Assembly: GCF_030646165.1 (NCBI RefSeq)
Contig: NZ_JAUTDO010000001.1
Coordinates: 620,001-684,000, forward strand
Reading direction: 5' to 3'
Source: Conexibacter sp. CPCC 206217
GTDB taxonomy: Bacteria; Actinomycetota; Thermoleophilia; Solirubrobacterales; Solirubrobacteraceae
DNA: 64,000 bases
Shown here in pieces: positions 1-9,334 of the stretch (position 1 is its first letter; the number at the start of each line of letters is the position of its first letter). The notes beneath the pieces are model-generated. The model ran no database searches and was not told the origin of the DNA. It saw nothing but the letters and a program-made list of their open reading frames with translations. Position numbers and translations under genes: made by a program.

Positions 1-1354
1 ACGACTCGTCGTACGGCTGCGCTTCCTCGTCGCCCGCCTCGGCGTGCGCGCGCTGCTGCTCGAAGCGGCGGCGCTGGTCGTCGGGATCGTTCAGCTCGGT
101 GAAGGCGTTCGCGATCTCCATCCCGTTGACGTACGCCTCGAAGCGCTCGACGAGGCGGTCGTCCTCGCGGTGGCGCTTGGCGAACGGCGACAGCGCGACG
201 GGATAGTCGAACAGGAAGGTCGGCTCGATCAGCGTCGGCTCGACGTGCTTGGTGACGAGCTCGTCGACCAGTTGCGCCCACGTGTCGTCGGGCGGGACTC
301 TCATCCCCTTCGCCGCCATCGCGGCCGCGAGCGCGTCGCGGTCCTCCAGTTCGAGGATGTCGATCCCGCTGCGGCTGAGGATCGCGCCCTGCAGCGTCTC
401 ACGTCTCCACGGCGGCGTGACGTCGATCTCGCCGTCGTAGCCGGCCGCCGCGGCCGCCGCGGCGACGAGCCGCTCGGTCCGCTGCGCCATGTCCTCGTAG
501 TCCGCGTAGGCCTCGTAGAACTCGACCATCGTGAACTCGGGGTTGTGCTTCTGCGAGATCCCCTCGTTGCGGAAGTCCTTGCCCATCTCGTAGACGCGCT
601 CGAGGCCGCCGACGATCAGCCGCTTGAGGTACAGCTCGGTTGCGATCCGCAGGAACAGGTCACGGTCCAGAGCGTTGTGATGGGTCGTGAACGGCCGCGC
701 GTTGGCGCCGCCGTAGAGCGGCTGCAGGACCGGCGTCTCGACCTCGACGTAGCCGTTGTCGTCGAGGAAGCGGCGCACGGCGGAGACGATTCTGGCGCGC
801 GCGATGAACAGCGCGCGCGTCTCCTCCGACGACAGCAGGTCCAGCTCGCGGTGGCGGAAGCGCGTCTCGACGTCCTGCACGCCGTGGTGCTTCTCCGGCG
901 GCGGGCGCAGCGACTTCGCCAGCAGCGTCCAGTCGTCGACGCGCAGCGACAGCTCGCCGCGGCGCGAGCGGAAGACGGTGCCGTCGACCCCGAGCAGGTC
1001 GCCGAGGTCGAGGCCGACGAGGCGGTCCAGCGACTCCTGCCCGAGCACGTCGACGCGCGCGTGCAGCTGGATCCGGCCGGAGCGGTCGACGAGATCGAGG
1101 AAGGCGGCCTTGCCCTGGCCGCGACGCGCCGCCAGGCGACCGGCGACGCGATACCTCGCGTCGGTCTCCTCGCCCGCCTCCAGCGCCTCGTGCGCCGCCT
1201 TCACGTCGACGACGTGGACGACGCCGTCGTAGTCGTGCGGGAACGGCTCGACGCCCTCCTCGCGGAGCCGTTCGAGCTTGCGGCGGCGGGCTGCGAGCAG
1301 CTCCGTGGTCTCCTCGCCGGTGGGCGAGGAGCCGTTCTCGTCTGTGTCGGCCAT
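1..1354 (-). CDS. lysS: Lysyl-tRNA synthetase, class II (3' end beyond window)
   Basis: Charges tRNA-Lys with lysine in the cytoplasm. The N-terminal part is an OB-fold anticodon-binding domain (about residues 55-160, including [20 protein letters not shown]). The class II catalytic core follows, with motif 2 visible as [14 protein letters not shown] and a later block [14 protein letters not shown] that is typical of LysRS. The gene starts at ATG 1354 ([15 protein letters not shown]). The last residues, with motif 3, lie left of the window, so about 451 codons of a roughly 500-codon gene are present. It sits 25 bp downstream of greA, so the two are probably co-transcribed, a common actinobacterial pairing. 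Identification is secure; only the C-terminus is unseen. Confidence 0.95.
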   Translation of the reverse strand, partial: MADTDENGSSPTGEETTELLAARRRKLERLREEGVEPFPHDYDGVVHVVDVKAAHEALEAGEETDARYRVAGRLAARRGQGKAAFLDLVDRSGRIQLHARVDVLGQESLDRLVGLDLGDLLGVDGTVFRSRRGELSLRVDDWTLLAKSLRPPPEKHHGVQDVETRFRHRELDLLSSEETRALFIARARIVSAVRRFLDDNGYVEVETPVLQPLYGGANARPFTTHHNALDRDLFLRIATELYLKRLIVGGLERVYEMGKDFRNEGISQKHNPEFTMVEFYEAYADYEDMAQRTERLVAAAAAAAGYDGEIDVTPPWRRETLQGAILSRSGIDILELEDRDALAAAMAAKGMRVPPDDTWAQLVDELVTKHVEPTLIEPTFLFDYPVALSPFAKRHREDDRLVERFEAYVNGMEIANAFTELNDPDDQRRRFEQQRAHAEAGDEEAQPYDES

Positions 1355-1379
1355 CAGGTGGGGCGGCGGCGAGCCGGGC

Positions 1380-1859
1380 CTACGCGAGGCCGACGTCGAT
1401 CTTCTTGATCTTGAACTCGCGCTGCTTGCCGTTGGGCAGCTGCACGGTGACCGTGTCGCCGGCCTTGGCGCCGAGCAGCGCCTTGCCGACGGGCGACTCG
1501 TTGGAGAGCTTGCGCTCCGCGGGGCTGGCCTCGGAGGAGCCGACGATCGTGTAGGTCGTCGACTTGCCGCTGTCCTCGACCTCCACGGAGGAGCCGATCC
1601 CGACGATGTCGGTTCTGAGCTCCTTCGAGTCGATCACCGTCGCGGCACGAAGCTTCTCTTCCAGCTGGGCGATCTTGGACTCGAGCATCGCCTGCTCGTT
1701 CTTCGCATCGTCGTACTCCGCGTTCTCGGAGATGTCCCCGAACTCGCGCGCCTCCTTGATGCGGGCTGCGACCTCACGGCGCTTTTCGGTCGCGAGGAAC
1801 TCGAGCTCGTTCTTGAGTCTCGTGAGACCGTCCGGCGTGAGGATGACGTCCTTGGGCAT
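1380..1859 (-). CDS. greA: Transcription elongation factor GreA
   Basis: Rescues backtracked RNA polymerase by stimulating transcript cleavage in the secondary channel. The 159-residue length is standard. The N-terminal coiled coil carries the GreA/B signature around residues 38-56 (EFGDISENAEYDDAKNEQA), with the acidic tip residues D and E present. The C-terminal FKBP-like domain follows and ends KKIDVGLA. The start at ATG 1859 (MPKDVILTPDG) matches the family N-terminus and has AAGGTC 6 nt upstream; a longer in-frame reading upstream has no family support. lysS follows after 25 bp. The leader contains a terminator-like hairpin, described separately. Confidence 0.95.
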   Translation of the reverse strand: MPKDVILTPDGLTRLKNELEFLATEKRREVAARIKEAREFGDISENAEYDDAKNEQAMLESKIAQLEEKLRAATVIDSKELRTDIVGIGSSVEVEDSGKSTTYTIVGSSEASPAERKLSNESPVGKALLGAKAGDTVTVQLPNGKQREFKIKKIDVGLA

Positions 1860-1911
1860 AGCGTGACCTTGCAGGTGCGATGGTGTGCAAAGCGTGCCGA
1901 TCCTGACAAGG

Positions 1912-1931
1912 AAAAACCCGCACATGGCGGG
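1912..1931 (-). terminator. Terminator-like hairpin in the greA leader
   Basis: On the minus strand a 5-bp all-GC stem (CCCGC/GCGGG, loop CATGT) is followed directly by TTTTT. It lies about 53 nt upstream of the greA start and downstream of a TATACT box. It could therefore terminate read-through from dus or attenuate greA itself. The stem is short, so efficiency is uncertain. Confidence 0.5.
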
Positions 1932-1963
1932 ATTCCGGTCCGATCAGGCCGACGGGGCGCGAC

Positions 1964-1969
1964 AGTATA
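1964..1969 (-). promoter_or_regulatory. Candidate -10 box for greA
   Basis: TATACT on the minus strand, a near-consensus sigma-70-type -10. No convincing -35 is visible 17 bp upstream. A start near 1957 would give a leader of about 100 nt that contains the hairpin at 1912-1931. Confidence 0.45.
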
Positions 1970-2070
1970 GCGCCGTCTCGGTAAGTACCCGCTAAGGGCG
2001 CTTCGCATTGCGAGTTCCACGCCAGGCCGATGGCGCCTGGGAGCGGTCGTGGGAGCTCGCGGGCGGCCGC

Positions 2071-3063
2071 TCAGGCCGTCGACGTCGCCAGCTCGCCGAT
2101 GCCGAACGCGGCGCGCGCCTCGGCCGTCGACTCGCTGCGCTGCAGCTGATCCTGCAGCTCCGCACCCTCGCCGAGACGCTCGACGTACCAGGGGTAGAAC
2201 TTGCGCAGGTAGCGCGCGGCGCGCGGCTCGCCGAGGTGCTCGACGGCGCGCTCCAGCACCCAGTCGACCTCGGCGAGGACCTCCTCGCGGCTCGGCTCGC
2301 CCTCGCGCGTGCCGAGCACCTGCTCGAACAGCCACGGGTTGCCGAGCGAGCCGCGCGCGAGCAGGACCGCCTCGGCGCCTGTGTATTCGAATACTTCTCT
2401 GACGACCTCAGCGCTTCTGAGTCCGCCTGAGATCAGCACCGGCACCGGCAGCTCCTCGACGAGCTGCTTGGCGAGGTCGTAGTCCGGTCTGCCTCTGTGC
2501 TGCTGGGAGGCGTGGCGCGGGTGGATGCAGAGGCCGGCGATGCCGGCGTCCTCGACGAGCCGGTAGGCCAGCTCGATCCCGTGGCGGTCGCCGGGGCGCA
2601 GGCCGGGGCGCAGCTTGACCGTGACCGGCAGGCCGCTGCCCTCGTGCGCGGCGCGAGCGATCGCGACGGCGAGGTCGGGATCCTTCACGAGCGCGGCGCC
2701 GGCGCCGGTCTTGCAGACCTTCGGAACCGGGCAGCCCATGTTGAGGTCGATCAGGTTCGCGCCCGTCTCGGCCGCTCTGGCGGCGGCGGAGCGCATGATC
2801 TCCGGGTCGTTGCCGAACAGCTGGATCGAGACCGGTCCGGTCAGCTGCTCGTCCGGGTGGACGCGCAGCAGCTCGGTGCACGTCTTCTCGTTGCCGTAGT
2901 GGATCGCGTGGCTGGAGACCATCTCCGAGACCGCCAGGCCGGCGCCGTAGCGCTTCGCCTGCAGGCGCACGAACCAGTTGCCGATGCCCGCCAGCGGGGC
3001 GAGCACGACGCGGTTGGGGATCTCGACGCCGCCGAGCGTCCAGGTGTCGTGAAGGGAGCGCAT
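2071..3063 (-). CDS. dusB: tRNA dihydrouridine synthase (DusB-like)
   Basis: FMN-dependent reductase that converts uridines to dihydrouridine in the tRNA D-loop. It is a 330-residue TIM barrel. Family marks include PNRVVLAPLAGIGNWFVR near the N-terminus, the active-site stretch DLNMGCPVPKVCKTGAGAAL (catalytic Cys in the VCKTG part), KLRPG, the IHPRHASQQHRG motif and the FMN-phosphate loop ISGGLRS with LLARGSLGNPW. It follows coaX with 21 bp between stop and start, so they probably share a transcript. A TAGAAT box (3073-3078) 9 nt before the ATG and a GGAG between them could give independent initiation. DusB rather than DusA/C is inferred from the overall motif pattern. Confidence 0.9.
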   Translation of the reverse strand: MRSLHDTWTLGGVEIPNRVVLAPLAGIGNWFVRLQAKRYGAGLAVSEMVSSHAIHYGNEKTCTELLRVHPDEQLTGPVSIQLFGNDPEIMRSAAARAAETGANLIDLNMGCPVPKVCKTGAGAALVKDPDLAVAIARAAHEGSGLPVTVKLRPGLRPGDRHGIELAYRLVEDAGIAGLCIHPRHASQQHRGRPDYDLAKQLVEELPVPVLISGGLRSAEVVREVFEYTGAEAVLLARGSLGNPWLFEQVLGTREGEPSREEVLAEVDWVLERAVEHLGEPRAARYLRKFYPWYVERLGEGAELQDQLQRSESTAEARAAFGIGELATSTA

Positions 3064-3084
3064 CAGGCTCCGATTCTATCCGGG

Positions 3085-3849
3085 CTAGGTGTTGCGCTCG
3101 TGCAGGAGGCGAAGGCCCGTGAGGGTCAGCAGGTCGTCGGTCTCGTCGATCTCCTTTGTGAACGGCACGACGGCGCCCGCGAGGCCGCCGGTCGCGATCG
3201 TCGTCGAGTCGGCGCCGAGCTCGGCGCGCAGCCGCCGCACGATCCCGTCGACCATGCCGGCGAAGCCGTAGACGATGCCGGAGCGGATCGCGTCGACGGT
3301 CGTCTTGCCGATCAGCGTGCGCGGCTCGACGAGGTCGATCTTCGGCAGCGCCGCGGCGCGCTCGGTCAGCGCCTCCATCGAGATCTCGATGCCCGGGGCG
3401 ATGATGCCGCCGAGGTACTCGCCGTCGGCGGAGACCGGGTCGAACGTGATCGCGGTGCCGAAGTCGACGACGACGCAGGCGTCGCCGACGCGCTCGTAGG
3501 CGGCGACGGCGTTGACGAGCCGGTCGGCGCCGATCTCGCGCGGGTTCTCGTAGCGGATCGGCATGCCGGTCTTGATGCCGGGGCCGACGACGAGCGTCTG
3601 GTGGCCGAGGTACCGCTCACCGGCCGCACGCCATTCGGCGCCCAGTTGCGGGACCGTGCTGGAGACGATCGAGCCCTGCACGTCGGCGAACGAGAGGCCG
3701 CGCAGGTCGAGCAGGGCGGCGAGCTTGGCGCCGAGCTCGTCAGCGGTCGAGTCGCGCACGGTGGCGAAGCGCCAGTGCTGCGTCAGTTCGGTCCCGTCGA
3801 AGGTCCCGAAGTGCGTCTGGGTGTTGCCGACGTCGAGCACGAGAAGCAT
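3085..3849 (-). CDS. coaX: Type III pantothenate kinase
   Basis: Catalyses the first step of coenzyme A synthesis, ATP-dependent phosphorylation of pantothenate, in the cytoplasm. The 254-residue protein starts with the ASKHA phosphate-binding motif LDVGNTQTHFGTFDG. It then shows the substrate loop around GADRLVNAVAAYER and the second phosphate motif VVDFGTAITFDPVS. The C-terminus (IATGGLAGAVVPFTKEID) is typical of the family. The start at ATG 3849 lies 7 nt downstream of a TACTGT box, so the mRNA may be leaderless. It is divergent from the GST-like gene and is followed by dus. Confidence 0.93.
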   Translation of the reverse strand: MLLVLDVGNTQTHFGTFDGTELTQHWRFATVRDSTADELGAKLAALLDLRGLSFADVQGSIVSSTVPQLGAEWRAAGERYLGHQTLVVGPGIKTGMPIRYENPREIGADRLVNAVAAYERVGDACVVVDFGTAITFDPVSADGEYLGGIIAPGIEISMEALTERAAALPKIDLVEPRTLIGKTTVDAIRSGIVYGFAGMVDGIVRRLRAELGADSTTIATGGLAGAVVPFTKEIDETDDLLTLTGLRLLHERNT

Positions 3850-3856
3850 GGGCGCG

Positions 3857-3862
3857 ACAGTA
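3857..3862 (-). promoter_or_regulatory. -10 box of leaderless coaX promoter
   Basis: TACTGT on the minus strand, separated from the coaX ATG by 7 nt (CGCGCCC). This spacing puts transcription start at or next to the A of ATG. Confidence 0.55.
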
Positions 3863-4012
3863 TCGCCGCTGGGGCGGCTGGGATGCCGCAACAGCCTGCC
3901 GACGCGCCGCCGGCGGCGCGCGAGCGGTCCTCCATGCGACGGCTGTCGCCGCAGCCGGCGACTGCTCGCGCCACCGCTCCCTGCAACTGCCGCAAAAGCG
4001 GTGCGCTGCGCG

Positions 4013-4018
4013 TATGCT
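4013..4018 (+). promoter_or_regulatory. -10 box of leaderless GST-like gene
   Basis: TATGCT followed by 6 nt (CGCGCG) and then the ATG at 4025. The arrangement is the same as at coaX, tilS and the glyoxalase gene. Confidence 0.6.
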
Positions 4019-4024
4019 CGCGCG

Positions 4025-4810
4025 ATGGGCCATCGACTGCATGTGATCCACGCCTCCCACCCGTGCGTCGCGGCCGAGCGGGCGCTGCAGCTGACGCGCC
4101 AGCCGTATCGCGTCGTCGAGTATCCGCCGGTGCTGCACGTGGCGGCGATGCAGCTGCGCTTCGGCCACCCGACCGTCCCGCTGCTGGTGCTCGGCAACGG
4201 CGAGCGCGTCGCCGGTTCGCGCGCGATCGTCCGGCGGCTCGACGAGCTGGTCCCGCAGGCTGGGCTGCTGCCGGCCGACGCCGTCGCACGCGAGCGCGTG
4301 CTGGCGGCCGAGCGCTGGGGCGACGAGGAGCTGCAGCCGGCGGTGCGGCGGCTCTTCTGGCTCGGGATCAAGCAGTCGCCGCGCGCGATCGACGGCTACG
4401 CGGCCGGCTCCAGACTGCCGCTGCCGCGCCCGCTGCGGACGCTCGTGACGCCCGTCGTCTGCCGCCTCGCGGCCTGGCGCAACAGAGCCGACGAGACGAG
4501 CCGCCGCGCCGACCTCGCCGCGCTGCCCGGCTGGCTCGACGACGTCGACCAGCTGATCGCCGACGGCGTCATCGGCGGTCCGCAGCCCAACGCCGCCGAC
4601 CTCCAGATCGGCTCCAGCCTGCGCATGCTCGCCACCTTCGCCGACGCCTGGCCCCTGCTGGCGGGACGCCCCGCCTGGCAGCTCGCGCGCCAGGTCTGCC
4701 CGGTCTATCCCGGTGAAGGGGGGCTGCCGCCGGGATCGTTGACGACGAGCGGCGGTCCGGCGAGCCGCACGTCGTCTCTCTCACCTGCTGGCAATCCCTC
4801 CAGCGCCTGA
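4025..4810 (+). CDS. Glutathione S-transferase-like protein
   Basis: Thioredoxin-fold N-terminal half (about residues 1-75: HRLHVIHASHPCVAAERAL, then cis-Pro in HPTVPLLVLGNGE, then GSRAIVRRLDEL) and an all-helical C-terminal half ending in the GST-type helix NAADLQIGSSLRML. Members of this superfamily conjugate or reduce substrates with a low-molecular-weight thiol; actinobacteria usually lack glutathione, so the real co-substrate is unknown. The protein has 261 residues. The last 35 residues are low-complexity, proline- and serine-rich, and read antisense through the end of folK (106-bp convergent overlap). This tail is therefore suspicious and may reflect a lost stop codon. The start is fixed by the TATGCT box 6 nt upstream. 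Confidence 0.8.
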   Translation: MGHRLHVIHASHPCVAAERALQLTRQPYRVVEYPPVLHVAAMQLRFGHPTVPLLVLGNGERVAGSRAIVRRLDELVPQAGLLPADAVARERVLAAERWGDEELQPAVRRLFWLGIKQSPRAIDGYAAGSRLPLPRPLRTLVTPVVCRLAAWRNRADETSRRADLAALPGWLDDVDQLIADGVIGGPQPNAADLQIGSSLRMLATFADAWPLLAGRPAWQLARQVCPVYPGEGGLPPGSLTTSGGPASRTSSLSPAGNPSSA

Positions 4811-5262
4811 GCGAGCCGGGTCCCGTCCGGAAGCGTGAGCGCCGGCTCCAACTCCAGCAGCGGCACCAGCACGAAGCGGCGGCTGGCGACTTCGCGGTGG
4901 GGCAGCCTGAGGCGCACGGAGGCGTATTGCAGCTCGCCCAGCAGCAGCAGGTCGACGTCGATCGGCCGCGGGCCGTGTCGGACGTAGGCGGGCGAGTCCT
5001 GCGCCGCCCGTCCCAGCTCCCGCTCGACCGCCTTGCAGGCGTCCAGCAGCGGCTCCGGCTCCAGCGCCGTGACGATCCGCAGGCAGGCGTTGAGGAAGTC
5101 CGGCTGGTCGAGGATCTCGCCGACCGGGTCGGTCTCGTACGTCGAGGACGACGCGACGACGCGCACGCCGTGCGCCGGCAGCGCCGCGACGGCGGCCGCG
5201 AGGTTCTCCCGCGGCACGCCGACGTTGGAGCCGAGTCCCAGGTAGCCGATCCGCTCGGCCAC
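4705..5262 (-). CDS. folK: 2-amino-4-hydroxy-6-hydroxymethyldihydropteridine pyrophosphokinase
   Basis: Transfers pyrophosphate from ATP to hydroxymethyl-dihydropterin, one step before FolP. The 185-residue protein begins GYLGLGSNVGVPRENLAAAV and shows SSTYETDPVG, FLNACLRIVT, the Mg/ATP motif RPIDVDLLLLG and the RRFVLVPLLEL block, all standard for HPPK. The start is GTG 5262 (VAERIGYLG), 4 nt after the folB stop; its ribosome site GGTAGG overlaps the end of folB. It is the last gene of folP-folB-folK. Its 3' end overlaps the convergent GST-like gene. Confidence 0.93.
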   Translation of the reverse strand: MAERIGYLGLGSNVGVPRENLAAAVAALPAHGVRVVASSSTYETDPVGEILDQPDFLNACLRIVTALEPEPLLDACKAVERELGRAAQDSPAYVRHGPRPIDVDLLLLGELQYASVRLRLPHREVASRRFVLVPLLELEPALTLPDGTRLAQALEGLPAGERDDVRLAGPPLVVNDPGGSPPSPG

Positions 5263-5266
5263 CGGC

Positions 5267-5704
5267 CTACCCGTCTGACTCGCGGAAGACCTCGACCGAG
5301 ACGTCGTCGACCGGCAGCGGGATCGGCGGCTCCGGCTTGGACGCCTTGACCCACACCGTCTCGGCCTCGTACTGGTCCAGCAGGCGGTCGGCGATCGCGG
5401 TGCAGAGCCGCTCCAGCGTTCTGTACGAGCGCTGCTGGGCGACGAGCGCGACGACCTGGCAGACCTCGCCGTAGTCGATCGTGTCCTCGACACGATCGGT
5501 GATCGTCGCGTCGCAGTCGCCGACCTCGAGCCTCAGGTCCAGCACGAGCCGCTGGCCGACCTCGCGCTCGGCGGCGCTGACGCCGTGGTGGGTGTAGAGC
5601 GAGAGACCGTTGATCTCGATCGTGACGACGGGCTCGGAGGGCTCGTCGTCTTCAAGCTCGTCGTCGAGGTCGTCCTCGAACTCGTCGTTGTCGTCAGGGC
5701 TCAT
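5267..5704 (-). CDS. folB: Dihydroneopterin aldolase with acidic N-terminal extension
   Basis: Cleaves dihydroneopterin to hydroxymethyl-dihydropterin plus glycolaldehyde. The enzyme domain begins about residue 27 (VTIEINGLSLYTHHGVSAAERE) with the catalytic-region motif LSLYTHHGVSAAE, then DTIDYGEVCQ, the SYRTLERLCTAIADRLL helix and VWVKASKPEPPIP. The first 25 residues are almost entirely Asp and Glu and are not part of the usual fold of about 120 residues. The ATG at 5704 overlaps the folP stop (ATGA), so translation is probably coupled and the start is well placed despite the odd N-terminus. Confidence 0.92.
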   Translation of the reverse strand: MSPDDNDEFEDDLDDELEDDEPSEPVVTIEINGLSLYTHHGVSAAEREVGQRLVLDLRLEVGDCDATITDRVEDTIDYGEVCQVVALVAQQRSYRTLERLCTAIADRLLDQYEAETVWVKASKPEPPIPLPVDDVSVEVFRESDG

Positions 5705-6516
5705 TGTCGGCGGACCGTAGCAGCAGCGACCGCGAGCGCGTCTCTCAGCGGCGCGACGTCGTGGACGCGGAAGACGGTCGCGCCCGCGACGTACGCGAGC
5801 ACGTTCGCGGCCAGCGTCGCGGCGAGGCGGTCGCCGACCTCGCGGCCCGTGATGCGGCCGAGGAACGTCTTGCGCGAAAGGCCGATCAGCAGCGGGCGCC
5901 CGAGCGTCAGCAGCTCCGGCAGACGCCGCATCAGCTCGAGGTTGTGCTCGGGCGTCTTGCCGAAGCCGATGCCGGGGTCGAGCAGGATCCGCTCCTCCGC
6001 GATCCCCTCCGCGACGGCGAACGCGAGCCGCTGCTCCAGGAACGCCTTCACGTCGGAGACGACGTCGTCGTAGGTCGGGTCGAGCTGCATCGTGCGGGGC
6101 TCGCCGCGCATGTGCATCAGGCAGCAGTCGAGGCCGCGCTCGGCGACGAGCCCGGCCAGCTGCGGCTCGTGCCGGAAGGCGGTCACGTCGTTGACGAACG
6201 TCGCGCCGGCGTCGACGGCGGCGCGCGCGACCTCCAGCTTGATCGTGTCGATCGAGATCTGCGCGCGTGTGCCGCCGGCGGCGAGCGCCTCGATCACCGG
6301 CACGACGCGCCGCAGCTCCTCGTCCTGCGCGACCGGCTGCGCGCCCGGCCGCGTCGACTCGCCGCCGATGTCCAGCAGCGCGGCGCCCTCCTCCTCCAAC
6401 GCGCGCGCGTGCGCGAGCGCCGCGGGCGCGTCGAGGAACTCGCCGCCGTCGGAGAACGAGTCGGGCGTCACGTTGACGATGCCCATGATGCGGAACGGAG
6501 GGGTCACCGCGCCCAT
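5701..6516 (-). CDS. folP: Dihydropteroate synthase
   Basis: Condenses the pterin pyrophosphate made by FolK with p-aminobenzoate to give dihydropteroate; target of sulfonamides. TIM barrel of 271 residues. Signatures are IMGIVNVTPDSFSDGG at the N-terminus, DIGGESTRPGA, the ISIDTIK strand, FVNDVTAF, LLDPGIGFGK and LIGLSRKTFLG with the conserved Ser-Arg-Lys. The start at ATG 6516 (MGAVTPPFRIMG) is the family-like choice; an in-frame start at 6561 would add 15 unsupported residues. It is first in the folP-folB-folK unit and overlaps folB by ATGA. Confidence 0.94.
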   Translation of the reverse strand: MGAVTPPFRIMGIVNVTPDSFSDGGEFLDAPAALAHARALEEEGAALLDIGGESTRPGAQPVAQDEELRRVVPVIEALAAGGTRAQISIDTIKLEVARAAVDAGATFVNDVTAFRHEPQLAGLVAERGLDCCLMHMRGEPRTMQLDPTYDDVVSDVKAFLEQRLAFAVAEGIAEERILLDPGIGFGKTPEHNLELMRRLPELLTLGRPLLIGLSRKTFLGRITGREVGDRLAATLAANVLAYVAGATVFRVHDVAPLRDALAVAAATVRRQ

Positions 6517-6564
6517 CCTGTCATCAGAGCCGCCTGCGGCGCCCGCTGAGGCGCTGCGCAACGA

Positions 6565-6590
6565 CGAGAGCCGCCCGGGGGCGGCTCTCG
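6565..6590 (-). terminator. GC-rich hairpin between ftsH and folP
   Basis: Perfect inverted repeat CGAGAGCCGCC/GGCGGCTCTCG with a 4-nt centre. It lies between the ftsH stop and folP start on the minus strand and could terminate or attenuate ftsH transcription. There is no T-run on either side, so an intrinsic-terminator role is not proven. Confidence 0.45.
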
Positions 6591-6636
6591 CTCAAAGCAT
6601 CGGTGCGGGGCGCTGTCGCGCGCGCCGCGCCCGCTG

Positions 6637-8604
<1,968 letters not shown>

Positions 8605-8656
8605 GAATGGCTTCCGGGCGCCCTCGGCGCCGATCTGACGGTGGACGGGGTGGTCA

Positions 8657-8662
8657 AGCGTA
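8657..8662 (-). promoter_or_regulatory. Candidate -10 box for ftsH
   Basis: TACGCT on the minus strand, about 52 nt upstream of the ftsH ATG. The -35 region is GC-rich and unconvincing. Confidence 0.35.
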
Positions 8663-8715
8663 GCATCTGGGTTTTCCCGCCCCCGCAGGCATCCCTGCAG
8701 TCTGGAGCGGGTGTT

Positions 8716-8735
8716 CTCCCTGCATCGGCAGGGAG
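8716..8735 (-). terminator. Hairpin downstream of hpt
   Basis: Perfect 8-bp stem CTCCCTGC/GCAGGGAG with tetraloop CGAT on the minus strand. A second small hairpin built on the same GCAGG/CCTGC words lies at about 8687-8700. They sit between the hpt stop and the ftsH -10 box. There is no T-run, so they could be a weak terminator or an ftsH leader element. Confidence 0.4.
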
Positions 8736-8772
8736 CGGGCGGAACCTGAGCCGGGGTTGCGCCCGCGGTCCG

Positions 8773-9312
8773 TCACTCAGTCTTCAACGCCGCGACGTAC
8801 GGGAGGTTGCGGTAGCGCTCGACGTAGTCGAGTCCGTAGCCGATCGCGAACCTGTCGGGGATCTCGAAGCCGACGTAGCGCGGCGAGAGGTCCACCTGCA
8901 GCCGCTCGGGCTTCGTCAGCAGCGCGCAGACGGCGAGCGAGGCGGGGCTGCGGGCGGTCAGGTTGCGCAGCAGATACTGGAGCGTCAGGCCGGAGTCGAC
9001 GATGTCCTCGACGATGATCACGTTGCGCCCCTCGATCGCGGCGTCGAGGTCCTTCAGGATCCGCACCACGCCCGAGGACTGCGTCGCGGAGCCGTAGGAG
9101 GCGACCGCCATGAAGTCGACCTCGCACGGCACGTCGATCTCGCGCATCAGGTCGGCGAGGAAGAAGACCGCGCCCTTCAGCACGCAGACGAGCAACGGCT
9201 CCCTGCCGGCGTAGTCGCGCGAGATCTCGCGCCCCAGCTCGCGCACCCGGTGGTGCAGATCGTCAGGTTGGACGAGAATCTCGCCGATCGACGCGTCGCG
9301 CATGGCAGCCAT
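8773..9312 (-). CDS. hpt: Hypoxanthine phosphoribosyltransferase
   Basis: Purine salvage: transfers the phosphoribosyl group of PRPP to hypoxanthine or guanine. 179 residues. The PRPP-binding motif is VIIVEDIVDSGLTLQYLL. Upstream are VCVLKGAVFFLADLMREI and the flexible-loop region VASYGSATQSSG, and the base-binding end is YVGFEIPDRFAIGYGLDY. Two in-frame ATGs (9312 and 9303) are possible; 9312 was chosen because TACACT lies 10 nt before it. It follows tilS by 22 bp in the classic tilS-hpt-ftsH arrangement. Confidence 0.93.
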   Translation of the reverse strand: MAAMRDASIGEILVQPDDLHHRVRELGREISRDYAGREPLLVCVLKGAVFFLADLMREIDVPCEVDFMAVASYGSATQSSGVVRILKDLDAAIEGRNVIIVEDIVDSGLTLQYLLRNLTARSPASLAVCALLTKPERLQVDLSPRYVGFEIPDRFAIGYGLDYVERYRNLPYVAALKTE

Positions 9313-9334
9313 GTGGGGCGGCAGTGTACGGAGG

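Noticed and set aside
44-1408. Long open frame on the plus strand across lysS
   Set aside because: It is antisense to a clear lysyl-tRNA synthetase; high GC keeps the opposite frame open. The protein is Arg/Val-rich without motifs.
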